DNA of 64,000 nt from NCBI RefSeq assembly GCF_026340305.1, contig NZ_JAPEPI010000001.1, forward strand, positions 124,001 through 188,000, given 5' to 3'. Shown piece by piece: positions 1 through 7,094 of this stretch. Source of the DNA: Streptomyces sp. NBC_01381. GTDB lineage: Bacteria > Actinomycetota > Actinomycetes > Streptomycetales > Streptomycetaceae. Made by a program: the position numbers and the translations under genes. The notes below the pieces were generated by a model. The model worked only from the letters and a program-made list of their open reading frames with translations. It made no database searches and had not been told where the DNA came from. The first letter of the stretch is position 1, and each line of letters opens with the position of its first letter.

Positions 1-377
1 ACGAGGAGCTGACGGCCCGGCAGCGCAGACACGACGCCGAACTGGGCTTCTGCTTCTGGACGTTGCTCGACGCGGACGGCGAGCCGATCGGCTTCACGGG
101 GGCGCAGCCGTGGCCGCACGACTGGGGCCCCAAGGGCAGGATCGAGATCGGCTGGCGGCTGGCGCGCGCCGCTTGGGGCAAGGGGTACGCCACCGCTGCC
201 GCGAGGGAGAGCCTTGAGCGGGTGCGGGCTGCGGGGATAGCCGACGTGGTGGCCATGGTCGACGTACGCAATGAGCGGTCGGTGGCGGTGGCGGGCCGGC
301 TCGGCATGCGCCTTGAGGAGACGTTTACGCTTCCGGGGGGACAGCGGCAGGGGCATCGCTTCGGTCTGGTTCTTTAG
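1..377 (+). CDS. GNAT-family N-acetyltransferase, 5' end outside window
   Basis: The reading frame enters at base 3 and runs 124 residues to a stop at 377. The visible part is the C-terminal acetyl-CoA-binding half of a GNAT domain: a beta strand (RIEIGWRLARAAWGKGYATAAA) carrying the pyrophosphate-binding G-K-G-Y-A loop, then helix ARESLERV and the strand/turn VRNERSVAVAGRLGMRLE typical of RimJ/RimL-like acetyltransferases. Such enzymes transfer acetyl from acetyl-CoA to an amine; the substrate cannot be told. The N-terminus and start codon lie upstream of the window. Confidence 0.85.
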   Translation, partial: EELTARQRRHDAELGFCFWTLLDADGEPIGFTGAQPWPHDWGPKGRIEIGWRLARAAWGKGYATAAARESLERVRAAGIADVVAMVDVRNERSVAVAGRLGMRLEETFTLPGGQRQGHRFGLVL

Positions 378-435
378 CTCGCCGAGTGCTTCGCTGGGGG
401 ATGCCACGGGATGCCGTCCTCCATCCGCGGCGCCT

Positions 436-480
436 TCGTGGCTGATCGCGCAGTTCCCCGCGCCCCTTCAGGGCGCGTAC
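436..480. repeat. Dispersed Streptomyces intergenic element, copy 1
   Basis: The stretch reads TGGCTGATCGCGCAG followed by TTCCCCGCGCCCCTTCAGGG. Closely related sequence recurs at 4403-4473, 56505-56542 and 63941-64000, always between genes. It is a GC-rich element with hairpin-forming GCGCCCC/GGGGCGC halves. Such elements are common between Streptomyces genes; here it precedes the PASTA-like gene. Confidence 0.6.
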
Positions 481-490
481 CGCCCGGGGG

Positions 491-838
491 GTGACATCCG
501 TGACGAAGGCGCCCAGGACCGCCGAAGTGCGCGTACCGCGGCTGATCGGTCTCATGGCCGTCGACGCGCGCGAGTCGGCCGCGGAGCACGGTGTGCTGCT
601 CGCGGCGCCGGACCGCCCCGACTTCCATCTGGTCGTCCTCGACCATGTGGTGCGGCAGTACCCGCTCCCGGGCATGTGGATCCCGCGCGACGCCGTCGTC
701 ACGGTGTGGTTCGAGCTCGGCCCCGGGGAGGGCGAGGGCGGCGCGGGAGTTCGGGAGCCGCGCCGCCCGGGCACTCCGGGCGGCGGGCTCCAACGGGAGC
801 TGGACGAGCCGGGACCCGAGGTCGGCGTCGGCTGGTGA
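491..838 (+). CDS. PASTA-domain-like small protein
   Basis: A 115-residue soluble protein with a GTG start at 491; a second GTG at 500 is possible. Residues 14-76 fit one PASTA repeat: the VRVPRLIGLMAVDARESAAEHG opening, then VVRQYPLPGMWIPRDAVVTVWFE with the Q-x-P-x-x-G-x-x-(V/I) signature. PASTA modules in kinases and penicillin-binding proteins bind peptidoglycan fragments, but this one has no signal peptide or membrane segment, so its job is unclear. The C-terminal 35 residues are Gly/Pro/Glu-rich and probably disordered. It converges on the next gene, with a hairpin between them. Confidence 0.65.
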   Translation: MTSVTKAPRTAEVRVPRLIGLMAVDARESAAEHGVLLAAPDRPDFHLVVLDHVVRQYPLPGMWIPRDAVVTVWFELGPGEGEGGAGVREPRRPGTPGGGLQRELDEPGPEVGVGW

Positions 839-867
839 CCCCGGGCGCCTCGCCCCGGGGTCATCAC
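835..867. terminator. Bidirectional hairpin between convergent genes
   Basis: GTGACCCCGGG pairs with CCCCGGGGTCATCAC across a short loop. It lies exactly between the ends of the PASTA-like gene and the convergent zinc-ribbon gene, overlapping the stop of the former, and can serve both strands. There is no strong U-tract, as is common in Streptomyces. Confidence 0.6.
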
Positions 868-886
868 CGCACTTCCCGCGGAGCGC

Positions 887-3469
887 TCAGCCGTTGATCC
901 GCCAGCGCTCCAGCGCGATGCGGTGGATCTTCTCGCCCTCGCCCGCGGGCCAGAAGTCCGCGCGCCAGGAGAGCTGGATGGCGTACTCGGTGCCGTTGTC
1001 CGCGACGTAACTCTGGTTCAGCGCATGGATCTCGCGGCCCGACGTGTCGGTGTAGGTGTACTCCCAGATGGCGCCGCCGCGGCCCTGGAAGGTGTTCGGC
1101 TCAAGGCGGATCCGCTCGTAGTCCGACTTCTCCGGGTCCTTCTTGGCGTCCTTCTCGATCGTCGTGAAGTTCTCGTACGAGGTGTACGTGGCGTTCGGCA
1201 CGACGCCGACGAGGAACTCCTCGCGGCCGGTCGACCCGGCGTACACGATCTGCCCCGGCCGGTCCTCACCCTGCCGGGACCACCCCTCGGGGACGGCGAA
1301 CTCGAAGCCGCTGACATCGCTCACGAGTTCCGACCCCGCGGGCACCTGGCCGCCGGAGGTCTCATCGTCGTCCGCGGCGTCGGGGGTCGCGGTCGGCTCG
1401 ACCGTGGGGGTGGGCGTGGCCGAGGGGGACGGCGATCCGTCGGGCTGCTCGGAGCGGCTGACGGCGGGCTTGTCGTCCTTGCCCACGTTGTCGCCCTTGT
1501 CGTCGCCGTTGCTCTGCCAGAGCAGTACACCGGCCGCGGCGCCACCCCCGACGACGAAGGCGGCGGCGAGGGTGCCGACCCAGAGGCCGGCGCGGCTGCG
1601 GGGCTTGGAGGGCTGCTGGCCGAGGTGGAAGGTGTGGGGGTCGTATACGGGGGATGCGGCTGCGGGTATGGGGGATGCGGCTGCCGGTACGGGTGATGCG
1701 TTCGGTACAGGTGATGCGGCCGGTGCGGGGGATGTGGCCGGAGGTGCAGCCGGGGATCCGGCCGGAGACGCGGCCGGAAATGCAGCCGGGGGCCCGGCCT
1801 GAGATGCAGCGGCAGATGCCGCCGCGGACGCATCCGGTGCAACCCCCGCTCCCGGAGCGCCAGTTCCCGCAGGGCCGGCCGGCATCGGCGGGACCGGCGC
1901 CGGGACGACCCCCGGCCGCCGGCCCAGGATCTGCAGCAGGAACGGCGCGACGAACGCCGCCGCGGACACCCAGAGCAGCCCGAACAGCAGCGCGTCCGGC
2001 ACGCTCACGCCCGCGTCGAAGCTGCCGTTGCCCGAGCCGCTCATGCCGCCGCCGAACTCCGACGACGCGCTCCCGGTCGCCTCGACGCCGACCCCGCCGA
2101 CCCCTGCGAGCAGCAGGACCAGCCCGAAGAAGACACCGGCGGCGAGCAGTTGCTCCCCCCGGTGCGCGGAGCGGCGCGCGGCGAGGACACCGAGGATCAG
2201 CGCGCAGACCAGCCCGAGCGCCAACGCACCCACGACAGCCCAGGAGTTGGTGACATCGCCCAGCTCGGAGAGGCCGAACGACTCCTTCTCGAAGCCCCCG
2301 CCGAACCCTGAACTGCTGCTCTGCACCGACGCGTCGAGCGGCGCCCCCCATCCGAGACCGAGGAGCGCGACGCCGAGGTTGGGCAGTACGAGCAGGGCGA
2401 TGACCAGCGGCGACACATCGGCGTCGTCGAGGTCCATGGCGCCGGCCAGGTCGTCGATCTGGGTGAGGCTGATGAACGCGACGACCGAGCAGAGCACGAG
2501 CACGACGGCGAGCGCGCGCAACGCGGTGCCGGTGGCACGGAACAGCGCCTGCCAGGCGGGGCGTTGGGCCAGCCACTGGCCCAAGTCGGCGCGGTGCAGC
2601 ACACCGCAGGAGACGGCGAGCGCGAGGACGAGCGCGCCGAGCGTGGCGAGCACGGGCGACGAGGAGATCTCGACGCCCTCGATCTCGGGCTGCGCGAAGA
2701 GACCGAGCACGAGGATCCCGCCGGTCACCAACAGCGTGACCCGCAGGGCCGCTTCAAGACCCGCGGTGCCACCGCCTCCGTGTCCCCCGCCGCGTACGAG
2801 AACACGACTGCGCAGGATGCGTACGCCGATGAAGAGGGCCCCGATCCACAGCGCGGTCGCGGTCAGCGGGATCAGATGCAGGGTGGCGCTGCCGTCGAAC
2901 GCGAGGTCTCCGCCGGAACTCCCGCCCCCGAACATCGTCTCCTGCCGCTCGCCGCCCGAGATCTCGAAGCCGCCGCCGACCGCCTGGAGCAGCAGCGCGA
3001 GCGCGATCCGCATCCGGGTGCCGAACCCGACGAGGACGTCATCCCCGTCGTCCCCCTGCCCGTAGGAGGGAACGGCCAGCGCCACAGCCGCGATCAGCAC
3101 AAGGCCCACGGGCCACAAGGCGGCCTGCGCGGCCCCGGCCCAGTCCCCACGAAACGCCCGCCCCAGGAAGGCCCCCACCGGCGACGGCGCCGCGGGCTGC
3201 GACGGCGGCGCGGGGACGAACGCGGGTGCGGGCGGAGGCGGGGGCGGGGGCGGCGAGAGGGGTGCGGCAGGGACCGCCGGTTCCGCGTCGGCAGCAGCCT
3301 CGTCGCCGCTGGACTCAACCCCTGTGGGTACGCCCAACTCGGCCTCAGGCGGCACGTCGGGCCCCGCGTCCACGGACGTGTCCCGCACCCGCTCCCGCCC
3401 GCACTTCATGCAGAAGCGAGCCTCATCAGGAATGGAAGACCCGCATTGGGGACATTGCGGCGACGCCAT
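887..3469 (-). CDS. Large zinc-ribbon multi-pass membrane protein
   Basis: 860 residues. Residues 6-24 are a zinc ribbon (CPQC ... CMKC). An acidic/proline-rich linker follows, then about ten hydrophobic segments between residues ~115 and ~525. Next comes a long Ala/Pro/Ser-rich stretch with imperfect ASPxP(A)AASP-type repeats, another membrane helix (GLWVGTLAAAFVVGGGAAAGVLL), a Ser/Thr/Pro linker, and a C-terminal ~150-residue domain (SGFEFAVPEGWSRQGE...) expected outside the cell. That domain resembles the end of the anchored protein at 38699-39718. This looks like an envelope sensor or scaffold; no enzyme motif is visible. ATG at 3469 is followed directly by the ribbon, which supports the start. 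Confidence 0.75.
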   Translation of the reverse strand: MASPQCPQCGSSIPDEARFCMKCGRERVRDTSVDAGPDVPPEAELGVPTGVESSGDEAAADAEPAVPAAPLSPPPPPPPPAPAFVPAPPSQPAAPSPVGAFLGRAFRGDWAGAAQAALWPVGLVLIAAVALAVPSYGQGDDGDDVLVGFGTRMRIALALLLQAVGGGFEISGGERQETMFGGGSSGGDLAFDGSATLHLIPLTATALWIGALFIGVRILRSRVLVRGGGHGGGGTAGLEAALRVTLLVTGGILVLGLFAQPEIEGVEISSSPVLATLGALVLALAVSCGVLHRADLGQWLAQRPAWQALFRATGTALRALAVVLVLCSVVAFISLTQIDDLAGAMDLDDADVSPLVIALLVLPNLGVALLGLGWGAPLDASVQSSSSGFGGGFEKESFGLSELGDVTNSWAVVGALALGLVCALILGVLAARRSAHRGEQLLAAGVFFGLVLLLAGVGGVGVEATGSASSEFGGGMSGSGNGSFDAGVSVPDALLFGLLWVSAAAFVAPFLLQILGRRPGVVPAPVPPMPAGPAGTGAPGAGVAPDASAAASAAASQAGPPAAFPAASPAGSPAAPPATSPAPAASPVPNASPVPAAASPIPAAASPVYDPHTFHLGQQPSKPRSRAGLWVGTLAAAFVVGGGAAAGVLLWQSNGDDKGDNVGKDDKPAVSRSEQPDGSPSPSATPTPTVEPTATPDAADDDETSGGQVPAGSELVSDVSGFEFAVPEGWSRQGEDRPGQIVYAGSTGREEFLVGVVPNATYTSYENFTTIEKDAKKDPEKSDYERIRLEPNTFQGRGGAIWEYTYTDTSGREIHALNQSYVADNGTEYAIQLSWRADFWPAGEGEKIHRIALERWRING

Positions 3470-3622
3470 GGGAACGCTCCGTCATTGGGGAGATGACCAG
3501 AAGGGACCGACTCGTGCCCACCGAGCTCGCAGCGCCCGAGGCGGTTCGGCAGAGTCGTATCAACGGACACATCTTGCCCGGTGGCCGGTTCCCGTCAACT
3601 CCCGTTCAGGAAGCCCCCGGAG

Positions 3623-4315
3623 CTAAGCTTTGAACCCCCGGTGCAGCGCCACCACACCACCGGTCAGATTCCGCCACGCCACCTTCGACCAGCCCGCGCC
3701 CCGCAGCCGCGCCGCCAGCTCCGGCTGCTCGGGCCAGGAGCGGATGGACTCCGCGAGATAGACGTACGCGTCGGGATTGGACGACACCGCGCGCGCCACC
3801 GGCGGCAGCGCCCGCATCAGATACTCCTCGTAGACCGTGCGGAACGGCGCCCACGTGGCGTGCGAGAACTCGCAGATGACGACCCGGCCGCCGGGCTTCG
3901 TCACGCGGTACATCTCGCGCAGCGCCTGGTCCGTCTCCTGGACGTTGCGAAGGCCGAAGGAGATCGTGACGGCGTCGAACGTGTCGTCCTTGAACGGCAG
4001 CTTCGTCGCGTCGCCCGCGGTGAACGGCATCCAGGGGTGGCGCCCCTTGCCGACCTGCAGCATGCCGAGCGAGAAATCGCAGGGCACGACGTACGCTCCC
4101 GCTCGGGCGAACGGCTGGGACGAGGTTGCCGTGCCCGCGGCGAGGTCGAGGATCTTCTGCGCGGGGCGCGCGTCGACCGCCTTCGCGACCTCCTTGCGCC
4201 AGAGCCGGGCCTGGCCGAGCGACAGGACGTCGTTCGTGAGGTCGTACCGTTCCGCCACGTCGTCGAACATCGAAGCGACTTCGTGCGGCTGCTTTTCCAG
4301 GGAGGCGCGGGTCAC
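3623..4315 (-). CDS. menG: Demethylmenaquinone methyltransferase (MenG/UbiE family)
   Basis: 230 residues from a GTG at 4315 ([32 protein letters not shown]), the usual actinobacterial start; the open frame continues upstream to 4486 but that part is unlike the family. SAM-binding motif I is [12 protein letters not shown], and the UbiE signatures YDLTND and [10 protein letters not shown] are present. It methylates demethylmenaquinone at the last step of menaquinone synthesis, probably at the inner face of the membrane. mqnC lies 0.8 kb upstream on the same strand, with an amidohydrolase-like gene between, so this is a small menaquinone cluster. Confidence 0.93.
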   Translation of the reverse strand: MTRASLEKQPHEVASMFDDVAERYDLTNDVLSLGQARLWRKEVAKAVDARPAQKILDLAAGTATSSQPFARAGAYVVPCDFSLGMLQVGKGRHPWMPFTAGDATKLPFKDDTFDAVTISFGLRNVQETDQALREMYRVTKPGGRVVICEFSHATWAPFRTVYEEYLMRALPPVARAVSSNPDAYVYLAESIRSWPEQPELAARLRGAGWSKVAWRNLTGGVVALHRGFKA

Positions 4316-4402
4316 CCGGCCTATTGTGTCAGGCCGGTCTTCTTTCCTGCCGGGCGCCTCCGCATCTGCCGTGTCGCGGTGTGTGCGGCGTGTGCGGGTT
4401 GC

Positions 4403-4473
4403 GTTTTGGTTGCTCGCGCCCCGCGGCGGAGCCGCAAATCGATACAGTCCCGCGCCCCTGACGGGGCACCCCT
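4403..4473. repeat. Dispersed intergenic element, copy 2
   Basis: GGTTGCTCGCGCCCC, then GCGGCGGAGCCGCAAAT and CCCGCGCCCCTGACGGGGC. It shares the GCGGCGGAGCCGCAAAT block with the copy at the right edge of the window (63941-64000) and the GCTCGCGC...CCCCGCGCCCC theme with the copies at 436 and 56505. It fills most of the 180-base gap between menG and the amidohydrolase-like gene. Confidence 0.6.
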
Positions 4474-4495
4474 CAGCGCCCCTCACTAGCGATAC

Positions 4496-5095
4496 TCAGC
4501 GGCTGCGGTACACCATTCGTCCGCCGATCACCGTCGCCACGCACGTGCCCGCGCCGCGTCGCACCAGGTCCGCCCGGTCGGTGACGTCGAAGATCGCGAA
4601 GCGGGCCGGGCCGCCCGCCGTCAGAGGTGGCAGCAGGACCAGCGGCGTCGGTGACAAGGACGGTGGGCCCGGCAGCTGTGGTGGGCGCGCGCCCACCACG
4701 AGGCCCGCCCTGCGGACCGCGTCCAGGACCGGGCGGGCGCGGAGTTCGCCCGCCACCGCCACCGTGCCGTGTGCCAGGAGGCGCTGTACGCCCCGGCGCG
4801 CGCTCGCGCCCAGGCGGGACGGGTCCGCGCGGAAGATGGCTGCCGCCCGCTCCCCGCCAATGGGCTCGGTGCCCAGCTCGGCGGCCTCGCGCGGGTCGGG
4901 GTGGTAGGTGGCTTCGAGGAGTTCGGGACCGTACGGGTTGAGCAGGCCCGGCATGAGGATGCCGGGCCAGTGCCGGACTCGGGCCGAAGGGTGCGCGGCG
5001 GCCAGTTCCTCGGACGGACCGACGGCGGCGATGTTCGCGCCGTCGGCCAGGACCGCCGTCTCCGGCGAGCGTTCGGCGACGTGAAGTGTCAGCAA
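4496..5095 (-). CDS. Degenerate amidohydrolase / imidazolonepropionase-like protein
   Basis: 199 residues, ATG at 5095. It opens like the composite beta-domain of a metal-dependent amidohydrolase (LADGANIAAVGPSEELAAAHPSARV) and reaches PGILMPGLLNPYGPELL, where active enzymes have PGLVNAHTHxH. The histidines of the metal site are gone and the protein is about half normal length, ending with another beta segment (FAIFDVTDRADLVRRGAGTCVATVIGGRMVYR). It lies 7 bp after mqnC on the same strand. Canonical family members include aminofutalosine deaminases, so a menaquinone link is tempting, but catalysis looks impossible; a structural or regulatory role is inference. Confidence 0.7.
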   Translation of the reverse strand: MLTLHVAERSPETAVLADGANIAAVGPSEELAAAHPSARVRHWPGILMPGLLNPYGPELLEATYHPDPREAAELGTEPIGGERAAAIFRADPSRLGASARRGVQRLLAHGTVAVAGELRARPVLDAVRRAGLVVGARPPQLPGPPSLSPTPLVLLPPLTAGGPARFAIFDVTDRADLVRRGAGTCVATVIGGRMVYRSR

Positions 5096-5102
5096 CGGAA
5101 CC

Positions 5103-6302
5103 TCAGTTGGAGGCGAGGAGCTTGAGCTCCGGGTGGGCCGTGCCGCCCTCGATCGCCGTGGAGGAGATGTGCGAGGCGACGCGGTCGTCGACCGGGTCGT
5201 TCGCCGGGTCGTCGTGCACGACGAGGTGCTCGTACGTCGTGGCGCGCTGGGCCGGGACGCGGTCCGCGGTGCGGATCATGTCGATCATCTCGCGCAGGTT
5301 GTTCCGGTGCTTGGCACCCGCCATGGAGACCACGTTCTCCTCCAGCATCACCGAGCCGAGGTCGTCCGCGCCGTAGTGCAGGGTCAGCTGGCCGGCCTCC
5401 TTGCCGGTGGTCAGCCAGGAGCCCTGGATGTGGGCGACGTTGTCGAGGAAGATCCGCCCGATCGCGATCATGCGGATGTACTCGAAGATCGTCGCCTGGG
5501 TGCGGCCCTTGAGGTGGTTGTTCTCGGGCTGGTACGTGTACGGGATGAAGGCGCGGAAGCCGCCGGTCCTGTCCTGTACGTCGCGGATCATCCGCAGGTG
5601 CTCGATGCGCTCGGCGTTGGTCTCGCCCGTACCCATGAGCATGGTGGAGGTGGATTCGACGCCCATGTTGTGGGCGGTCTCCATGATCTCCAGCCAGCGC
5701 TCGCCGCTCTCCTTGAGGGGGGCGATGGCCTTGCGCGGGCGGGCGGGCAGCAGTTCGGCACCCGCTCCTGCGAAGGAGTCGAGGCCTGCGGCGTTGATGC
5801 GCTGGATCGCCTCCTCGACGGAGACCTTGGAGATGCGAGCCATGTGCTCGACCTCGCTCGCCCCCAGGCTGTGGATGACCAGCTGCGGGAAGTCCTTCTT
5901 GATCGCGGCGAAGTGCTTCTCGTAGTACTCGACGCCGTAGTCCGGGTGGTGGCCGCCCTGGAACATGACCTGCGTCCCGCCCAGCTCGACGGTCTCCGCG
6001 CAGCGGCGCAGGATGTCGTCGAGGTCGCGGCTCCAGCCCTTCTTGGTGTCCTTCGGGGCGGCGTAGAAGGCGCAGAACTTGCACGCCGTCACGCAGACGT
6101 TCGTGTAGTTGATGTTCCGCTCGATGATGTACGTCGCGATGTGCTCGGTCCCGGCGTACCGGCGGCGGCGCACGGCGTCGGCGGCGGCGCCGAGCGCGTG
6201 CAGCGGGGCGTCGCGGTAGAGGTCGAGAGCCTCTTCCGGGGTGATCCGCCCGCCTGCGGCGGCACGGTCGAGGACGGACTGGAGGTCGGCCTTCTCGGTC
6301 AC
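5103..6302 (-). CDS. mqnC: Cyclic dehypoxanthinyl futalosine synthase (MqnC), radical SAM
   Basis: 399 residues. The radical-SAM cluster motif is C70-xxx-C74-xx-C77 (NVCVTACKFCAFY), followed by GGTQVMFQGGHHPDYG and the TIM-barrel strands typical of the MqnC/CofH branch. The C-terminal features GTGETNAERIEHL and RAFIPYTYQPENN fit MqnC. It cyclises dehypoxanthine futalosine in the futalosine menaquinone pathway. mqnA is about 49 kb away in this window (54893-55798). ATG at 6302 follows an AAGGGACC ribosome site. MqnE is the main alternative; the sequence around the cluster and the genomic setting favour MqnC. Confidence 0.9.
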   Translation of the reverse strand: MTEKADLQSVLDRAAAGGRITPEEALDLYRDAPLHALGAAADAVRRRRYAGTEHIATYIIERNINYTNVCVTACKFCAFYAAPKDTKKGWSRDLDDILRRCAETVELGGTQVMFQGGHHPDYGVEYYEKHFAAIKKDFPQLVIHSLGASEVEHMARISKVSVEEAIQRINAAGLDSFAGAGAELLPARPRKAIAPLKESGERWLEIMETAHNMGVESTSTMLMGTGETNAERIEHLRMIRDVQDRTGGFRAFIPYTYQPENNHLKGRTQATIFEYIRMIAIGRIFLDNVAHIQGSWLTTGKEAGQLTLHYGADDLGSVMLEENVVSMAGAKHRNNLREMIDMIRTADRVPAQRATTYEHLVVHDDPANDPVDDRVASHISSTAIEGGTAHPELKLLASN

Positions 6303-6373
6303 CGGGAGGTCCCTTTCATAGGGGTTGCGGACGGACTGATCCAGCGTACGCCAGCCCTTTCGGCCACCCGACG

Positions 6374-7078
6374 TCAGGCGGCGTACGCCCCGATCATGAG
6401 GCCCACGAACGCGCCGCCGATCAGGAAGGGACCGAACGGGATCGCCGTCTTGCGCCCGGCGCGGCGGGCGATGACGAGCCCCACCCCGTACAGCGAGGCG
6501 AGCAGGAACCCGGCGAAGGTGCCGAGCAGCAGCACGCCCCAGCCGTACCAGCCGAGCACGGCCCCCAGGCAGAGGGCGAGCTTCACGTCGCCGAAGCCCA
6601 TGCCGTTGGGGCTGATCAGGAAGAGCAGGAAGTACACCGCGGACAGCGCGAGCGCCCCGTACAGCGCGTTCAGCCAGGAACCGCCGTGCTCGGGCAGCAG
6701 CGCGGCGCCCCCGAGCAGCGCGAGCGCGGCGCCGGCGAGCGGCAGCGTGAGCACGTCCGGCAGCCGGTGCACGGTGAAGTCGACCAGGGCGAGCAGCACG
6801 CCGAAGGGCGCGAGCAGCATCCAGACGCCGAGCTCGGGCCGCGCGCCGGTGGTGAGGGCGAGAGCGGCGCAGACGAGGGCGGTGGTGACGACGGTCCCGG
6901 AGGTCCGGGGCCCGTAGCCCCCGGCGAGCCCGACCCAGGAGGTGAGGGTCGCCCCCTCCGGGGTCTCGGCGCGCCAGCCCTCGCCGGGCGGCACCGAAAG
7001 ACGGTACGCGGCACGCGGCACGAAGAGCCCGACGAGGGCGCCCCAGAGGGCGCCGCCGAAGGCGAGGAACAGCAACAA
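6374..7078 (-). CDS. Prepilin peptidase (A24 family) for the Tad pilus
   Basis: 234 residues with about seven membrane helices. The two catalytic aspartates of type IV prepilin peptidases are visible: one in LVDFTVHRLPD and one in the G-x-G-D-x-K motif (GMGFGDVKL). The Cys-rich N-terminal methyltransferase domain of PilD is missing, as in TadV/FppA/CpaA enzymes. It should cut the G|xxxxE sites visible in the pilin at 20242 and the pseudopilins at 19288 and 19752, although it sits about 12 kb away from them. Its start is 16 bp from the stop of the LysM/BTAD gene upstream, so the two are probably co-transcribed. Confidence 0.85.
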   Translation of the reverse strand: MLLFLAFGGALWGALVGLFVPRAAYRLSVPPGEGWRAETPEGATLTSWVGLAGGYGPRTSGTVVTTALVCAALALTTGARPELGVWMLLAPFGVLLALVDFTVHRLPDVLTLPLAGAALALLGGAALLPEHGGSWLNALYGALALSAVYFLLFLISPNGMGFGDVKLALCLGAVLGWYGWGVLLLGTFAGFLLASLYGVGLVIARRAGRKTAIPFGPFLIGGAFVGLMIGAYAA

Positions 7079-7094
7079 AAGCGTCGACTCCCCG

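Noticed and set aside
5133..6917. 594-codon plus-strand open frame over mqnC
   Set aside because: Antisense of mqnC and the prepilin peptidase. The high GC third position on the true strand keeps the opposite frame open.
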